64,000 bases of DNA, taken from the NCBI GenBank assembly GCA_947650285.1, contig CANTFL010001320.1, positions 1 through 64,000 of the forward strand, given 5' to 3'. Made by a program: the position numbers and the translations under genes. Each line of letters opens with the position of its first letter. Within the stretch, counting starts at the first letter, position 1. The notes below the pieces were generated by a model. The model was not told the origin of the DNA and did no database searches. It saw nothing but the letters and a program-made list of their open reading frames with translations. This document shows, piece after piece, positions 1-11,815 of this stretch. The DNA is from Hyaloperonospora brassicae. Lineage: Eukaryota; Oomycota; Peronosporomycetes; Peronosporales; Peronosporaceae.

Positions 1-1
1 C

Positions 2-1867
2 CGTCCACAACTTAAGCGTCGTTCCGGTCGCGAGCATCAGTATCGTGTTCTTACTGACGATGCCAGTGGGAGAAGTGAATCCGGACCACGAGGAGGTGTT
101 GATGAAATGCTACCAATTGAGCAACCTGTTCAGCTCTTGTTGGAAGACAATAACACTAGTACCACAACAGAAAACAGCATTGTGCCATACAATGAAAACC
201 ATGAAGCCAGTGGGAGTGAAGATGACGAACCTCCTTCCAAGCGATCGCGAATAAACAGCGATGTGGCATTGATAGCAGAAGTTGCCATGATAGCTCGTGA
301 TTTACCTGGCTCTTATGCGGAGGCAGTGAATGGACCTGACAGATACCAATGGATTAAAGCTATTGAGAATGAATTTGCGGCTCATGAGCGTAACAAGACG
401 TGGACACCAATTGTACGCAAGCCTGGAATGAAACCAATAGGATCGAAGTGGGTATGGGCTAAAAAGAGTGATGGTCGATACAAAGCACGACTTGTGGCGC
501 TCGGATTCCTGCAACAATATGGTATCAACTTTTTCGAGACGTACGCGGCTGTCGCCAGTATGAACTCCATCAGGATGCTATTGTCGATTTGCTGCGCAGC
601 AGGATATGTGATCGACCAGCTTGATGTTGATACGGCCTACCTGAATGCCGACCTACAAGAAGAAGTATACTTGTTACCACCCAAAGGGATGAAAATTGGC
701 AGCGAGTTTGTACTTAAATTGAATCGCGCGCTTTACGGACTTAAGCAGGCTGCAAATGCCTGGAATAAGACGATTCACAATGCATTACTGGAGATGGGAT
801 TTGTCGCGTGCGGTGCTGATCGATGCATATACAAGATAAAGGATGGTGAAGGCTGGGCGTACGTGTGCTTATACGTTGATGATATGATTGTGGCTGCAAA
901 AGAAGCAACCACGGTACGCAAGGTGAAAGAACAAATCTCTCAGCGGTTTCAAACCAAAGACCTTGGTCCAGTGAAGCACTTGCTTGGAATGGAAGTTATG
1001 TACGACCGAAAGAAGCGTGAGATGTTTATTTCGCAACAAAGATACATCGAGGAGACTGCAGACATGTTTGGACAGACTCAAGCCCGACCAACTGGTAACC
1101 CATGTGATCAGAGCATGAAACTGTCCAGCGCAAACAGTCCAAAGTCCGATGTCGAAAGACAAGCCATGAGTCGTACACCGTACCGCCAATTGCTGGGACG
1201 ACTGCTGTTTATAGTGACCACGACCAGACCAGACGCAGCATTTCCTGTGAGCCAACTTGGACGATTTGCAGAAAACCCTGGCTCACAACACTGGAAGGCA
1301 CTGATCAAAGTGCTAAGATACCTCCGCTCGACGAGTGGTTTTGGATTACACTACAGTGTTGACAAACTACAGCAACAACTAACAGCGTATAGTGACGCCG
1401 ATTGGGGAAACAGCTTGGACGACCGTCGATCGGTATCTGGTGTTTTGCTGGTGCTTAATGGAGGCCCTGTTATATTTAAGTCTAAGTACCAACGCACCGT
1501 TGCATTGAGTACTTCTGAGGCTGAATACATGGCGCTAAGCATGTGCACTCAAGACATACTATGGGCAAGGATGTTAATGGCTGACCTCGGATTCGAGCAG
1601 AAGAATCCTACTGTCATCTACGAGGATAATCAAGGAGCCATTGCTCTCGCAACAAACCCAAGATACCATGCGCGGACTAAACACGTAGACATACGTCACC
1701 ACTTTGTCCGAGAGAAAGTTCTGGCCGGTGATATAAAGGTGATCTACAAGGAGACGGAACATCAACTTGCCGACATACTAACGAAGGCACTCGGCACCAA
1801 GCGATTCCAGTACCTCCGTGCCGGAATGGACATCAAGGTACGTGATGGACCCGAGCATCAACAGTGA
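2..1867 (+). CDS. Ty1/copia Pol, 3' part (reverse transcriptase and RNase H)
   Basis: The frame is open from the left edge to a TGA at 1865-1867, so this is the C-terminal part of a copia polyprotein whose Gag, protease and integrase lie outside the window. The reverse transcriptase begins near 350 (W-x-x-A-I-E-N-E-F). It has the D-V-D-T-A-Y-L motif and the catalytic Y-V-D-D (about 873-884). RNase H follows, with Y-S-D-A-D-W (about 1388), the S-T-S-E-A-E-Y block, E-D-N-Q-G-A and the C-terminal H-Q-L-A-D-I-L-T-K. No internal stop or frameshift is seen, so the visible part looks intact. It supplies cDNA synthesis for the element that ends in the LTR at 1875-2305. The acidic linker before 330 is the usual variable hinge after integrase. 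The family call is firm; whether the whole element is active cannot be judged from here. Confidence 0.93.
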   Translation, partial: RPQLKRRSGREHQYRVLTDDASGRSESGPRGGVDEMLPIEQPVQLLLEDNNTSTTTENSIVPYNENHEASGSEDDEPPSKRSRINSDVALIAEVAMIARDLPGSYAEAVNGPDRYQWIKAIENEFAAHERNKTWTPIVRKPGMKPIGSKWVWAKKSDGRYKARLVALGFLQQYGINFFETYAAVASMNSIRMLLSICCAAGYVIDQLDVDTAYLNADLQEEVYLLPPKGMKIGSEFVLKLNRALYGLKQAANAWNKTIHNALLEMGFVACGADRCIYKIKDGEGWAYVCLYVDDMIVAAKEATTVRKVKEQISQRFQTKDLGPVKHLLGMEVMYDRKKREMFISQQRYIEETADMFGQTQARPTGNPCDQSMKLSSANSPKSDVERQAMSRTPYRQLLGRLLFIVTTTRPDAAFPVSQLGRFAENPGSQHWKALIKVLRYLRSTSGFGLHYSVDKLQQQLTAYSDADWGNSLDDRRSVSGVLLVLNGGPVIFKSKYQRTVALSTSEAEYMALSMCTQDILWARMLMADLGFEQKNPTVIYEDNQGAIALATNPRYHARTKHVDIRHHFVREKVLAGDIKVIYKETEHQLADILTKALGTKRFQYLRAGMDIKVRDGPEHQQ

Positions 1868-1874
1868 GTGGGAG

Positions 1875-2305
1875 TGTTGATGTGTGCACTGTCAATGCAC
1901 GGTCAACAAAGCCAACTGTGATTTGCTACGCACAAGTGACAAGACAGCGATGATACGACAGGGTGTAAACGGTTCACGTGCAGTCTGATGATTCTAGAAC
2001 TACCTTGAGTGTATGTTCTAGAATCCATCAAGATCAGGGAAAGCTACAAGGTAGAAGAAGATAACACGACGAGTAAGTTCATAGGAAAACTAATTCAATA
2101 CACTTTCCAATTTTCCTTCGACATAACAGATACGACAGGGTGTAAACGGTTCACGTGCAGTCTGATGATTCTAGAACTACCTTGAGTGTATGTTCTAGAA
2201 TCCATCAAGATCAGGGAAAGCTACAAGGTAGAAGAAGATAACACGACGAGTAAGTTCATAGGAAAACTAATTCAATACACTTTCCAATTTTCCTTCGACA
2301 TAACA
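1875..2305 (+). repeat. copia 3' LTR enlarged by an internal 177-bp tandem duplication
   Basis: The LTR starts TGTTGATG just after a purine-rich stretch (gtgggag) behind the Pol stop and ends ...CATAACA. Positions 1952-2128 are repeated almost perfectly at 2129-2305. A related solo LTR at 20334-20585 holds only one copy of this unit and is about 252 bp, which matches 431 minus 177. The duplication is therefore secondary. The 5' LTR is outside the window, so whether it shares the duplication cannot be seen. Confidence 0.8.
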
Positions 2306-5300
2306 GTAAGAAGCTAGCGCGAACCCGCTGCCGCAACCTGACACCGGTCGACTGCAAAGGCAGCGCCATATCCTCTGCTATAGCAATTATATCCACCGTC
2401 GTCTCCTCGGGCAGGGTCTCGCCGTAATTATTTAAACCTTATACCCTCTAGTCCGCGCGACTGGGGTGCTCGCGATGATCTAATCCGGGGTTGGTTTGGT
2501 CTATCCTCTCGAGCGCCCTTTTCAAGGTGTTTCGTGATCCAAAATTGCGGCGCTGACGGACGTGGATCCGGTTGCATGAATGCAGAGAGCTACTTAGGCG
2601 CGTATTTGCTGATGGTGAAGCAGCGGCAGGTGTCGATGACTCCCGAACACGCTCAGGTGGCCAAACTGCTGATTGATTCATATTTTGCAGCTGCCTGAAG
2701 CTCCAGCCGTCCCGCCGCCACCTCTTCGATTTCCTAAAACTGCTAAAAGGGCAGGCAAGATTTTCGAGATGTTAGAAACCCTCTTCCGTAACGACCCCTT
2801 CGCCTGGCCTGCTCAGCTGGAGGTCGATGAATGTATAACTAACCAATGTGTGGCCGAGCTTTCCGCGCTGAAGATATTGCAGACGACGGCCGCCATTCGG
2901 ATGTAGTACAATCATCATCGTCCCGAACCATAGTTTCCGGACAACGCCATCGAGGTCCGCCAGATTGTTGACTTCCGGATTCAGGCGTATGCGTTTTTAA
3001 GTCCCACAACACAAAGTCCGTTGGAATCTTTTATTTGCTAAAGCTGCAATCCGGTTAATGTCGACAAACCGAGTCAGATTACGGAGCTCGATAGTGTGTA
3101 TCACTAGCCACACTTGGAGTTGTCCATTGAGCTCTTGCTGTCGTTTCTGAATAGGGTCGGCCTCCGCACGGTGGGCATTATTAAGCCGGTATATCTTCCC
3201 GAAAAAGACACGCGCACCTCCTTGTGCTTCTCTGCTGTCTCTCTATTGAAGGAATATAAGTGATAAGACTTTGTCATTGGGCCATATCTGATTTCCCTCG
3301 TCTGGCGAAGCGTGGTATATAGAGCAGGTAAATTGACTCGCGCGAGCTCGGCCTATTCTAGGATCTGATAAAAACATGACGTATATGTATACATGTGGGG
3401 ATAAGGGATGTATACTCTTTTCACGCACGACGGTACACGATTGGTGCCTCAAATGATATGTAAGTAGGAAGGCCACTACTTTTGTGGCCGGCACGAGCCG
3501 ATCAAACTACAACTGTCTACTGGAGTCATCAGATGCGAACTTGCGTGTTTACGCCGTAATAAGCAGCAATCACCGTACGCACATACTTGATACCTTGCTG
3601 TCACGTGATGGCCGCAGACAGGCACGGAAGCTGTTGTGACACCGCTGGTAGTTTGTACCTTTTAGATTTAGCTTGCTACCAAGTTTTTATCTGCGTAACG
3701 ACGCATATTATCGATGGGGAAATACAATTTATTCAGCCAAACAGAGCATTCTTCGTTCGTCTACCTCATGCACGTTACATAAGAGTCATTTTATAATCGT
3801 AAGTCATGCAAACCTTCTTGGATCTATAAACCTCGACACGCTATTTTTGCAGTGACAAACACCACGAAAGGCTTTGGACAATTTGGATGCTACTCACGGC
3901 TTCAAAGCAAATTAGTGGGATGCTCATATTTTTGCAAGCAATCAAATCGCATAATGGAGAAGCAACACAATTTATTCACTTACTATACAGCATAGGCCAT
4001 CGCGTGAGTGGACAGTTGCTGTATAAGCTCAATTGCTACTCGAAGGATCGATTTACCGCGTGATACCCTGTACTTGACACATGTGCTAGTTTACTAGCAC
4101 GTGTCATCGCTACACATACCTGGTGTCATGTCAGCTACATTTTTGTACCCGATCATGAGTGACGATTAAGAGGTAAGCGAAAGATAAACATTATGGGCTA
4201 CTCGCTAGCAATCATCTGAACAGCAGACGACAATATACCACGATCTTACAGAGTGATCGTCGTTTCGAGCAAGCTTTCGCTTCGTGAGTTGGTCGAACAC
4301 GTAGCACAACTACTAGCCGTACACAAACTTACTTTCACGACATTGTCGGTGCGCTTGATTTCGTATTGTATCTTGACGATCGCGTCGCACGAGGTTACAC
4401 TCTGTGGAAATCTTACTTTGTGCTGACAAAAGTACGCGGTATAGAATATACTGATACGAAAAAGCATAAAATTGAGCTGACTTTACTAGACCATCGCGAA
4501 GGCTCCATCTTTTGCGCAAATTGCTGCGACTTTCGAATCCGTATTTGTAATAAAGTTCCAATTTCGATGTGTATCCAAGCAAGTTTATTTGAGCCATGCT
4601 CGAGCACGAAATACGCATCGTTTGTATACTTTGTGTATTTTAATGTTTCGTACCCTATTTTTGCCAAAATTGCAATAGACTTTTGTAATTCAACCTAAGG
4701 CACTAAACCTGATGTTGAAACTATTCGATGCCTGATTTATTATCCAAACGAATAAAATCTGGCCGACCTAACTATTCAGAATGTCTAAGTGAAGGGTGTT
4801 TGATCGACGTGTTTACTTTGTCCAATTCGATTACATAAGCCTTACGCCATTCTTCAGCTATAAAACTTTTGGAGCATTATTTCTTTTTCGTAGTCGTCAA
4901 AGTGGCTGGCACCGATTACATGTCAATAAAAAGATAAATTGAAACAGCAGAGATTCTTGTAATTGTGTTTTCGACCAAACAAATGTATTAATAAGCGCAA
5001 ATTAGTAGCTCTGTCACGTAAAAAACGAACGATTTGCTCGCAAATTGTAATACAGCTGACGAGACGCCCATGTCCTTCTTTGTCGCTCGCATCCTATCCG
5101 CTGCTTTTATTACCCACATAGACAGAATTGACGTATGGATACTTGAATCCTTTCCATCACATCCGTTGTATTTGCAACCGACATGCGGAAGTACATCGAT
5201 ACACAGTATGAGCGTCATAGCAACTCGTACATCTTCCGCGGCCAATCCAACTGCTTTCGATGCTCACGTGCAGAAGTGAGAAATCGATAATATGGGCAGA

Positions 5301-5652
5301 TCGTGTGAGCATTTCTAGAAGCATCTGACGATATTGTCGACTTGCCCCGGGTTGTAAGCTTGACAAAAGCTTTCCGGTGCCATATCGGCAACAATGCGCT
5401 TAACGATTGAGCGGGTACATCGGTCAGTCACAGCTGCCCACCACTGCGTTGTACTAAGTATGTAGGTGACGGGCTCCACTCGTCGCTCTTTCTTGGATAG
5501 TCGTACGGTCGAAAGTGGCAGTACGTGCGAGTCTTCGGAGAACCTTAAAAAAGGGTGATGATGTCCAAAGCGTTTCCTCTAACATGCAAGCGACAACAAA
5601 CAATCCCATAATTGAATTCACTCTCTTACAGTCAACTCAGCTACACAGAACT
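2306..5652. other. Region without a supported gene; one protein-like remnant
   Basis: No convincing gene is seen. At about 2540-2698 (+) an open frame of some 50 codons reads like protein (it contains M-N-A-E-S-Y-L-G-A-Y-L-L and ends F-A-A-A-stop). Another frame at 2685-2906 (+) continues with E-A-P-A-V-P-P-P-P-L-R-F and ends at a TAG. Together they could be a broken gene or transposon piece, but I do not recognise the family. The rest (2907-5652) is AT-rich, with only short open frames in all six frames and no repeat structure that I could read. Confidence 0.4.
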
Positions 5653-6108
5653 ATGCCGTTGCTTACAGCTCTCATACTCTTGCTACCGTTCGTGGACATC
5701 GTGAGCGCGAAAGATATCTGCCCCTCGTCAAAGTTGATGGAGCTTATGGCTAGCCCGCACTTTACCACGTGCATATCGGATTCGGGTGGCGAGCTTACTT
5801 CAATCCTGTCCAATCTCTCCTTGGAAGAGATCAAGGGGTACTGCGACAGCGCAGCTTGCGCGGCATACATGAAGGAGCTGGAAGCAGCGGGACTCGGCGA
5901 CTGCAAAATCGTGGAGATCAACGCTCGACTGCAGACTGACTTCATCGATGCGTTCGATACAAAATGCAGTGCTATTCGATCGATGGGGTCATCGATCGAC
6001 ACCACTTCGAATGGACTTCAAGATGCGAGCAGCTCAAGCGCGACGAGCGGCACGATGAAGATTGCCGTGAGCTGCATGGCGACGATCATCTTGATGCTGT
6101 TGTTGTAG
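5653..6108 (+). CDS. Elicitin-like secreted protein, probably GPI-anchored
   Basis: A 151-residue protein. Residues 1-19 form a signal peptide (M-P-L-L-T-A-L-I-L-L-L-P-F, cut after V-S-A). The mature part has six cysteines with spacing C-X16-C-X23-C-X4-C-X14-C-X20-C. The central X23, X4 and X14 intervals are those of the elicitin fold; canonical elicitins have X23 in the first and last intervals too, so this is an elicitin-like (ELL) member rather than a classical 98-residue elicitin. After the domain come a Ser/Thr-rich tail and a hydrophobic end (I-A-V-S-C-M-A-T-I-I-L-M-L-L-L), as expected for a GPI anchor signal. Elicitins bind sterols and are recognised by plants. The frame is open 46 codons further upstream to another ATG at 5515, but the start at 5653 gives a clean signal peptide and is preferred. 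It is a single-exon gene with no close neighbours. Confidence 0.9.
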   Translation: MPLLTALILLLPFVDIVSAKDICPSSKLMELMASPHFTTCISDSGGELTSILSNLSLEEIKGYCDSAACAAYMKELEAAGLGDCKIVEINARLQTDFIDAFDTKCSAIRSMGSSIDTTSNGLQDASSSSATSGTMKIAVSCMATIILMLLL

Positions 6109-9100
6109 ATGACGCGAACCAGTATCCACCGATGAACACGACCAGGCCACCAGCTGCACTTGCCACCTTGTCCATAAGTCGAACAAGTACATCTGCCGCA
6201 TACGATCCCACGGTAAATTCTTATGCATATACGATGCAGTATGTCGCAAAGTAAACATTTGCGCATGTACATCGATCGGCCTATGGCTAGGAGTAACGTG
6301 CGAACGGCGAATTTTTCGCTATTTAAGCTTCGATGTGTCGATGTCCATAAGCAAGGGTTGTTCTTGTGGGCGCGGCACATTCATGCAAAACGCAGTGTAC
6401 AGCGTCGGTCAGGGCACAGGGGAAGTCAGATAGTAGCTATAGCCGGCGATTCCGAGACCATCTGGGAAACAGATTTGCAGGAAAGAAGTAGGCACGGTGC
6501 AGCAGTAAGAAGTCACTAGTGGTAGGCAAAGCTGTGTCACACAAAATCACAAAAAAGCACGACATATTGTATACATCGATTCTCGTAAATATCTATTGCG
6601 CAAATATTAAGAATTTGTGTGACCTTGGCAAACAAAACTATAGAGTGACTTAACAACACCAACGTGCAGTCCTAAAGACCGAGATCTACGAAATACGTCA
6701 AGACTCGCAGCAGATACCATATGTCGATTCAAGATGACAAACGAGCGTGAGGAAGTCTTAAAAGATTATAGACCATGATTTCTGTGCGTAAAAATGCGCG
6801 TGAAGTTGCCCTGAGAGGGATTGTTTGTGCATGTTTGAACGCGTCATTCTTGTAGAACCAGATTACAAACACAGACTCGCTGATAATGCAATGACTCGAC
6901 ATAATCTTTTCCATTTCTCAAGGGTGACACGACGATATATTGGGATGGTTCCGTATGAGACACGTGCGCTACAAAACATAGGATAACTTGCTTATGTTCG
7001 GCTATCCTGCAGCTCAGCACCCTTCGGTCTGGGTGATCCACCGAATACATGGGTCTTTAAAATCGAGAACATTCCCACATTCAACAAACACTTGAATCTC
7101 CTTGACATATCACTCACCCGATATCGGAATTGAGGGAGTCCGTTGCCGATAAGCATTAGCTACTGCAGCTGCTCATCTATAACAAGGGAGATCCTCAATT
7201 GCACAGAACGCTAAAGGCGTCTACTTTATTGAGGAAGAGCATACACCAGAACGTATTTGTCCGTAGCAAGAAGCAGTATTGAGCATCGTATCAATTATTT
7301 CGATTAAAGTGGTAAGTTCGAGGCGCGCCGACGCATTGGCTGTGTGCAAGGTGCGCTATGAAAACGTAATGAGTGGCGTTAGGACGACTGTCTAATAAGC
7401 ATCCTCTTTACGTGTAATAACGTCGGAAACAACGTTAAACCGGGACTGCCCGGTAGTAACACGGGATGACAAGAATGCAGTCTTTCCGGCGGACTTGGCA
7501 CCCAAAGCTTACTACTTCAAAGTCATCTATGTAACAGCTTGTCTAGTCGTCTCTTTCATCGTAAATATGTAGTTTTGTCGTCCCATTCATCAGCCAGTTT
7601 TACTTTCGCTAAAAATTGGCACAAAATATCATCTTTACGACGAACAGTACGACTGGACAAGCTTTCTACGCGCAATACCCTTCATTCCTGTACATTCCAA
7701 GGATTCTTAAATCTCCCATTTATATGACTGAGAGGTTCGTCGAGCTGCATTTCGTCAATCGCTTTTCTTCTCTATCCACAACACGCGTTGACTTTGACTT
7801 TCACGAACGCAGCTAATCTTCATGCTGAATGCCTTCCTCTGACGCAAGCGATGTGGTAGGTCCGATGCACCTATCCTGTGGCTGACGCCGTACAATTTTG
7901 TTGGCTTGCCGTGTTCTTCATGCCTCATTCGGCAAGACGGACGACGATTTGCGTATGTTTGTTGCCTTTTTTGTTCAGACGGTTCATTTGAACCTCAAAT
8001 CGCTGAATTTGACGAGCACCATTTCTTGCAATGCGTACCGACAATTTGACCACATAGATGCAAGAAGCGTCTGGCTTTGTCACAAGGTAGTATGGAAGCC
8101 TATCATTGCGATGTTTCTGGACGACCCGGAATCACAATGAGGGATTTATACCCAGCACAACAAGATATGTAACTGTCGTTCAACTTTATGGTGTATAAGC
8201 TGAGCTAAACGATAACGGAGCGGTGCATGCTCAGAAAACGTTTATTGCATTTTACCACTGATTCGAGTGGACGATTAGTATCGACGGGACCGAAATAGAC
8301 GGTTGTCCTTCTCTCCACAACTTTGTCAGGCCCAAAGAGGCGCGGCTATGAACGTCGAGCTTTGTGTAGGCGCGTGTGTTTGCCTGACTGCGGAGTCTTG
8401 AATATGCCAGTCGAAGTAGTTGAGGTCTCATTTACCGATTGTTGCTTTATATCAGCACAACAATGGAGTTAAAATACCTTCTTAGCGCGCATTATCGAGG
8501 CGCATTATCGTTTCGTGATACAATCAACAACTGGAACAGTCAAAGGGAGGTTTTAATGAAGACTTGCGGGCAAAAAACGATGTAGCGAGTATTTTCTGGC
8601 GTATAGACACTGCAAACAGTCCGCGCAGTTAACTTTTCACATGGTCAATGTTTTGTAGGCTTCTGCAGCAACGTGATGAGTGTCAGCTGTAGCGGCGCTG
8701 GAAGGTATGAAATTCGCCAGTCACTTGATATTTACCAGACGCTTACAGCAAGCTTTTGCCATCACTGGGCTACAACTCTTGTTGCTCGCCCAAGACAATG
8801 GCAATCATCCAGGTGTTGACTATAATCTTTAGTTTATGCCTTGTTTCGCCTTGTTAACAAAATTCCTCCTTGGCCTCTTCCCGTTGATGCTGTTACGTGG
8901 ACACGAATCGTGCAGAGCGCTGTTGCGACCTTTCTGTGTTCTTTCGCTGACAATGCCTAGCCAGTCCAAATCAACAATAGCAGATCAGCAGGAAACTAGC
9001 TGCGTGGCGGTGGTGTGGTACAACCACTGACACGACGCATGCTACACGAAAACTGATTTGCTTTACCCGTGAAGAAGTGATAATAGAAACACATGGTTAA

Positions 9101-9586
9101 CACAATTGCCGAAGATGAACAGCTTAAAAAGCAAGGCAACTAAGAGTGCGTGCATCATCAATTCCGCAAGTGTATAATTGTCAGCTATAGCGTTTACTAT
9201 CCGTGAAAGATACCAAATAAAACCAATTTTTTGCTTGTACGATCTCGATTCCCATGTCGTTCTACATGTGAGAAGTTTTTAACGTGCCAAGATTTTTGTC
9301 TCACTTGTGTAAAAACGCTCTTAAAGTCTTCCCGTCGAATTGTTGATGTCAGTACCGGAAGAGCTAAGCAATAGCTTTACAGCCTGTATGGTGTAAAAGT
9401 CGACACTGGATTTCTCGTGAGGAGAATGACTGCCTTGTGTGCAAAATTGCGACCTATTGATATAGGGTCAAGGTTAAACATATCAGGCGAAGACGCCTCT
9501 CTTTCAGCCGTATAGTTACACGATCGTAGCGACTATGATGCATCATTGACCTACTAGATATCTTGTGCGCGTCGTGGTACATGGAA
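6109..9586. other. Intergenic, no supported gene
   Basis: Only short open frames are present. A few (for example 7539-7816 and 7898-8140 on +, and around 8140-8380 on -) read slightly protein-like but are interrupted and match nothing I recognise. They could be old transposon debris. No RNA gene or terminal repeat was seen. Confidence 0.4.
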
Positions 9587-9844
9587 TGTAACGGGGCACC
9601 GATCGGTACGTGCCGTACTACCAGTACGGATCCAACTCTCACTGACAGCAGCGAAGGTCAGTGCGTACCACCTATTGAGCGCGTCTAGCAGCAATATAAA
9701 CATGATATCGATCAATGAGTAGACCTTTGGGTTTTCTTTACAATATCACTATATTAAGTGATACTGGTAAAAGAATGTTCAACCTAATATTATTTACTAC
9801 CATTTCGCATGATGTAATTTCATGGAACAGACTACCCCGTTACA
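9587..9844 (-). repeat. Solo gypsy LTR, reverse orientation, shortened and decayed
   Basis: The ends are TGTAACGGGG (9587) and CCCCGTTACA (ending 9844), the same 10-bp inverted termini as the LTRs of the two full gypsy elements. Read on the minus strand it follows the same order: AATATT-rich hairpins, a GGTCTACTCATTG block, GATATC hairpin remains, and a GACGCGC..CAAT block. It is 258 bp against about 390-440 bp for relatives, so it is internally deleted. Flanks TGGAA and TTGAA differ at one base and look like an eroded 5-bp target duplication. Confidence 0.75.
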
Positions 9845-10350
9845 TTGAAGCCTTTCGCAAAACATAGCTAATTATCAAGTTACCCTTTTGATCAAAAGAT
9901 GTTGTAAAAGCTATAATATGCTGCCGGCGTCATAGCAATTCGATTAAAAACAATGTCTTATACTCGTACTTTACTTTTATTGGCCCATTTCCATTTGTGA
10001 TGTAAAACCGATCCGAGTTGCGAAGATAAGTATTTTCATTTCGGATGGTGGGGGTGATGGCGGTGTATGGGACCTCTTTTCATTCCAAATATGATCACTT
10101 GTATCATTTAGGTCTTCCAATCGACTTCTTATACATTTCCATGTGCCTCTTTTCCTTTCCTATTTTGAAGGCCCAGTACAGTCATTTGTCGAATGCCCCG
10201 ACGAAAATCCACCGTTCTCAAGAGCTTGGGCACACAGGAAGGACCAAAAATGTGTTAAGTTGTTGTCTTGTTCTACAGAACAGCAATGAATCTTGCAACA
10301 ACTTGGATTGGCCGCAAGCCCAGTGTAAAAGAGATTTATTGTGCGGTTGC

Positions 10351-10790
10351 TATAACGGGGCACTGCTGACTACGTACTGGTTCACCAGTACGGAGTATAC
10401 TTCCACTGACGACAATGGTCGACAGTGCTCTGCTAGGTGTTTAAGGAACACAGAGGAAGGAAGGGAGACTAAGTAGTCAGACTAGTCTCTTGGTTAAAGT
10501 AAAACTGTATTATTATAATGAAGTCCTATAACTCCTTGAATCTCTGTTGTCCTGACTTAATTATACCAATATAACTATATGTATGATGACGTCTACGCAC
10601 CACTCATTGCGCGCGTCTAGCAGCGATTGGTGGGTTGATATCATTACGATATCAACCAAATGAGTAGACCCTTCGTTCGTCCCAACTATATCACCATGTC
10701 TGTGATATTGTTAAAAGAATATTCGACGTAATATTCTTTATTGTCAGATAGTTTTAATGACAGTTTCATGTAACGTGCCACTCCGTTACA
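10351..10790 (-). repeat. Solo gypsy LTR, reverse orientation, with perfect target duplication
   Basis: 440 bp, ends TATAACGGGG (10351, one change from TGTAACGGGG) and TCCGTTACA (10790). On the minus strand it keeps the LTR's GAATATT, AATATCAC, GTTGATATC-GATATCAAC and GACGCGCGCAATGAGTGGTG blocks in order. It is flanked on both sides by GTTGC (10346-10350 and 10791-10795), a perfect 5-bp target-site duplication. It therefore arose by LTR-LTR recombination of a complete element of the same family inserted in the opposite orientation. Confidence 0.88.
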
Positions 10791-10795
10791 GTTGC

Positions 10796-11810
10796 GGCGC
10801 GACAACTGACTCAACTTGATAAGATGTGAGCTTTTGTCCGTGCACCCACAATGTGGTCGTTGGCTGCCGCGTTACAGCAGCCTGCCAGACGCTTCTCCGC
10901 GTCTATCTTATCAGCTTCATTAACGTGATGTAAGCGCGCCTACTTCTCTATTATAATGCCATAATGGTTATTTTCATGGTGCAAAAGAATCTGTCGATCC
11001 GCATTAGTGTAGGACATCTGCTAGGGAAAACCATGGAGGCTTGGATGTGCAGTGAAGAAGATATCGCTAAAAAGCTGTCATTCTCGAAGAAGTTGACAGT
11101 CAGCCGCCGTCTGCTGATCTTCTATAATTGTCGCGGCCACAATCCAATGTATGCCGTTTCTTGATTGTTCCAAGACTATGACCCAGGTCTGACTACCCCC
11201 AGTGTACACAATACTCCTTGTACGTGGTCGGTCGGCATACTCTCCCGGAAGAAGGTATGAGCCAGATCCGGTGTTTGTATCATCAGCAGGCGTCTTTCAA
11301 TTGTATTGGGCTCTACAATAGGTGCCTCTAAATTACTCGAGAGAAAAACCAGTCCCCAGCGCCGCAGCGTAGCCCGCTTTTGCGCTTTCCCCTACCGTAG
11401 GAATAATAAATGAGTATGTTTGCAAACCATTTCGTTGAATCTGGATGTCCATAAGTGCACATGGCCAAAGTTTATAAAGCGTCCTAGCCTATAACGTTTA
11501 TACCTTGTGATTGACTTGTAGGAAGCGCATCGAAAAAGAAGTCAGGAGACTGTCAAAGTCCAATCATTAGATACATACCCGCTGTGTAATTCGGAGGTCT
11601 TGCGGAGGAACTCCACTAAGTGTCATTGCTGCCAAACGTCAGGGTCCAGGAGAGACGGGTCGAACCAGGTACTGAGCTGCGCTGTCAAATTTTTCTTACA
11701 TGTGTGGAGAGTGGTGAAAGAATGATGCGACAAGACTAGACAGTAAATATACCTTCATTTGCCGCCGGTGGCGTGTCACGAAACACCCACGCCAGCTAGG
11801 CCGAAAAGTA
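10796..11810. other. Intergenic with a hairpin-rich patch at 10797-10920
   Basis: No gene is supported. The patch 10797-10920 holds an outer inverted pair, TGATAAGAT and ATCTTATCA, about 80 nt apart. Between them are GCTG..CAGC and AGACGC-TTCTC-GCGTCT hairpins, the same texture as the gypsy elements, so it may be a fragment of that family. The remainder to 11810 has only short open frames. Confidence 0.4.
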
Positions 11811-11815
11811 TCTGT

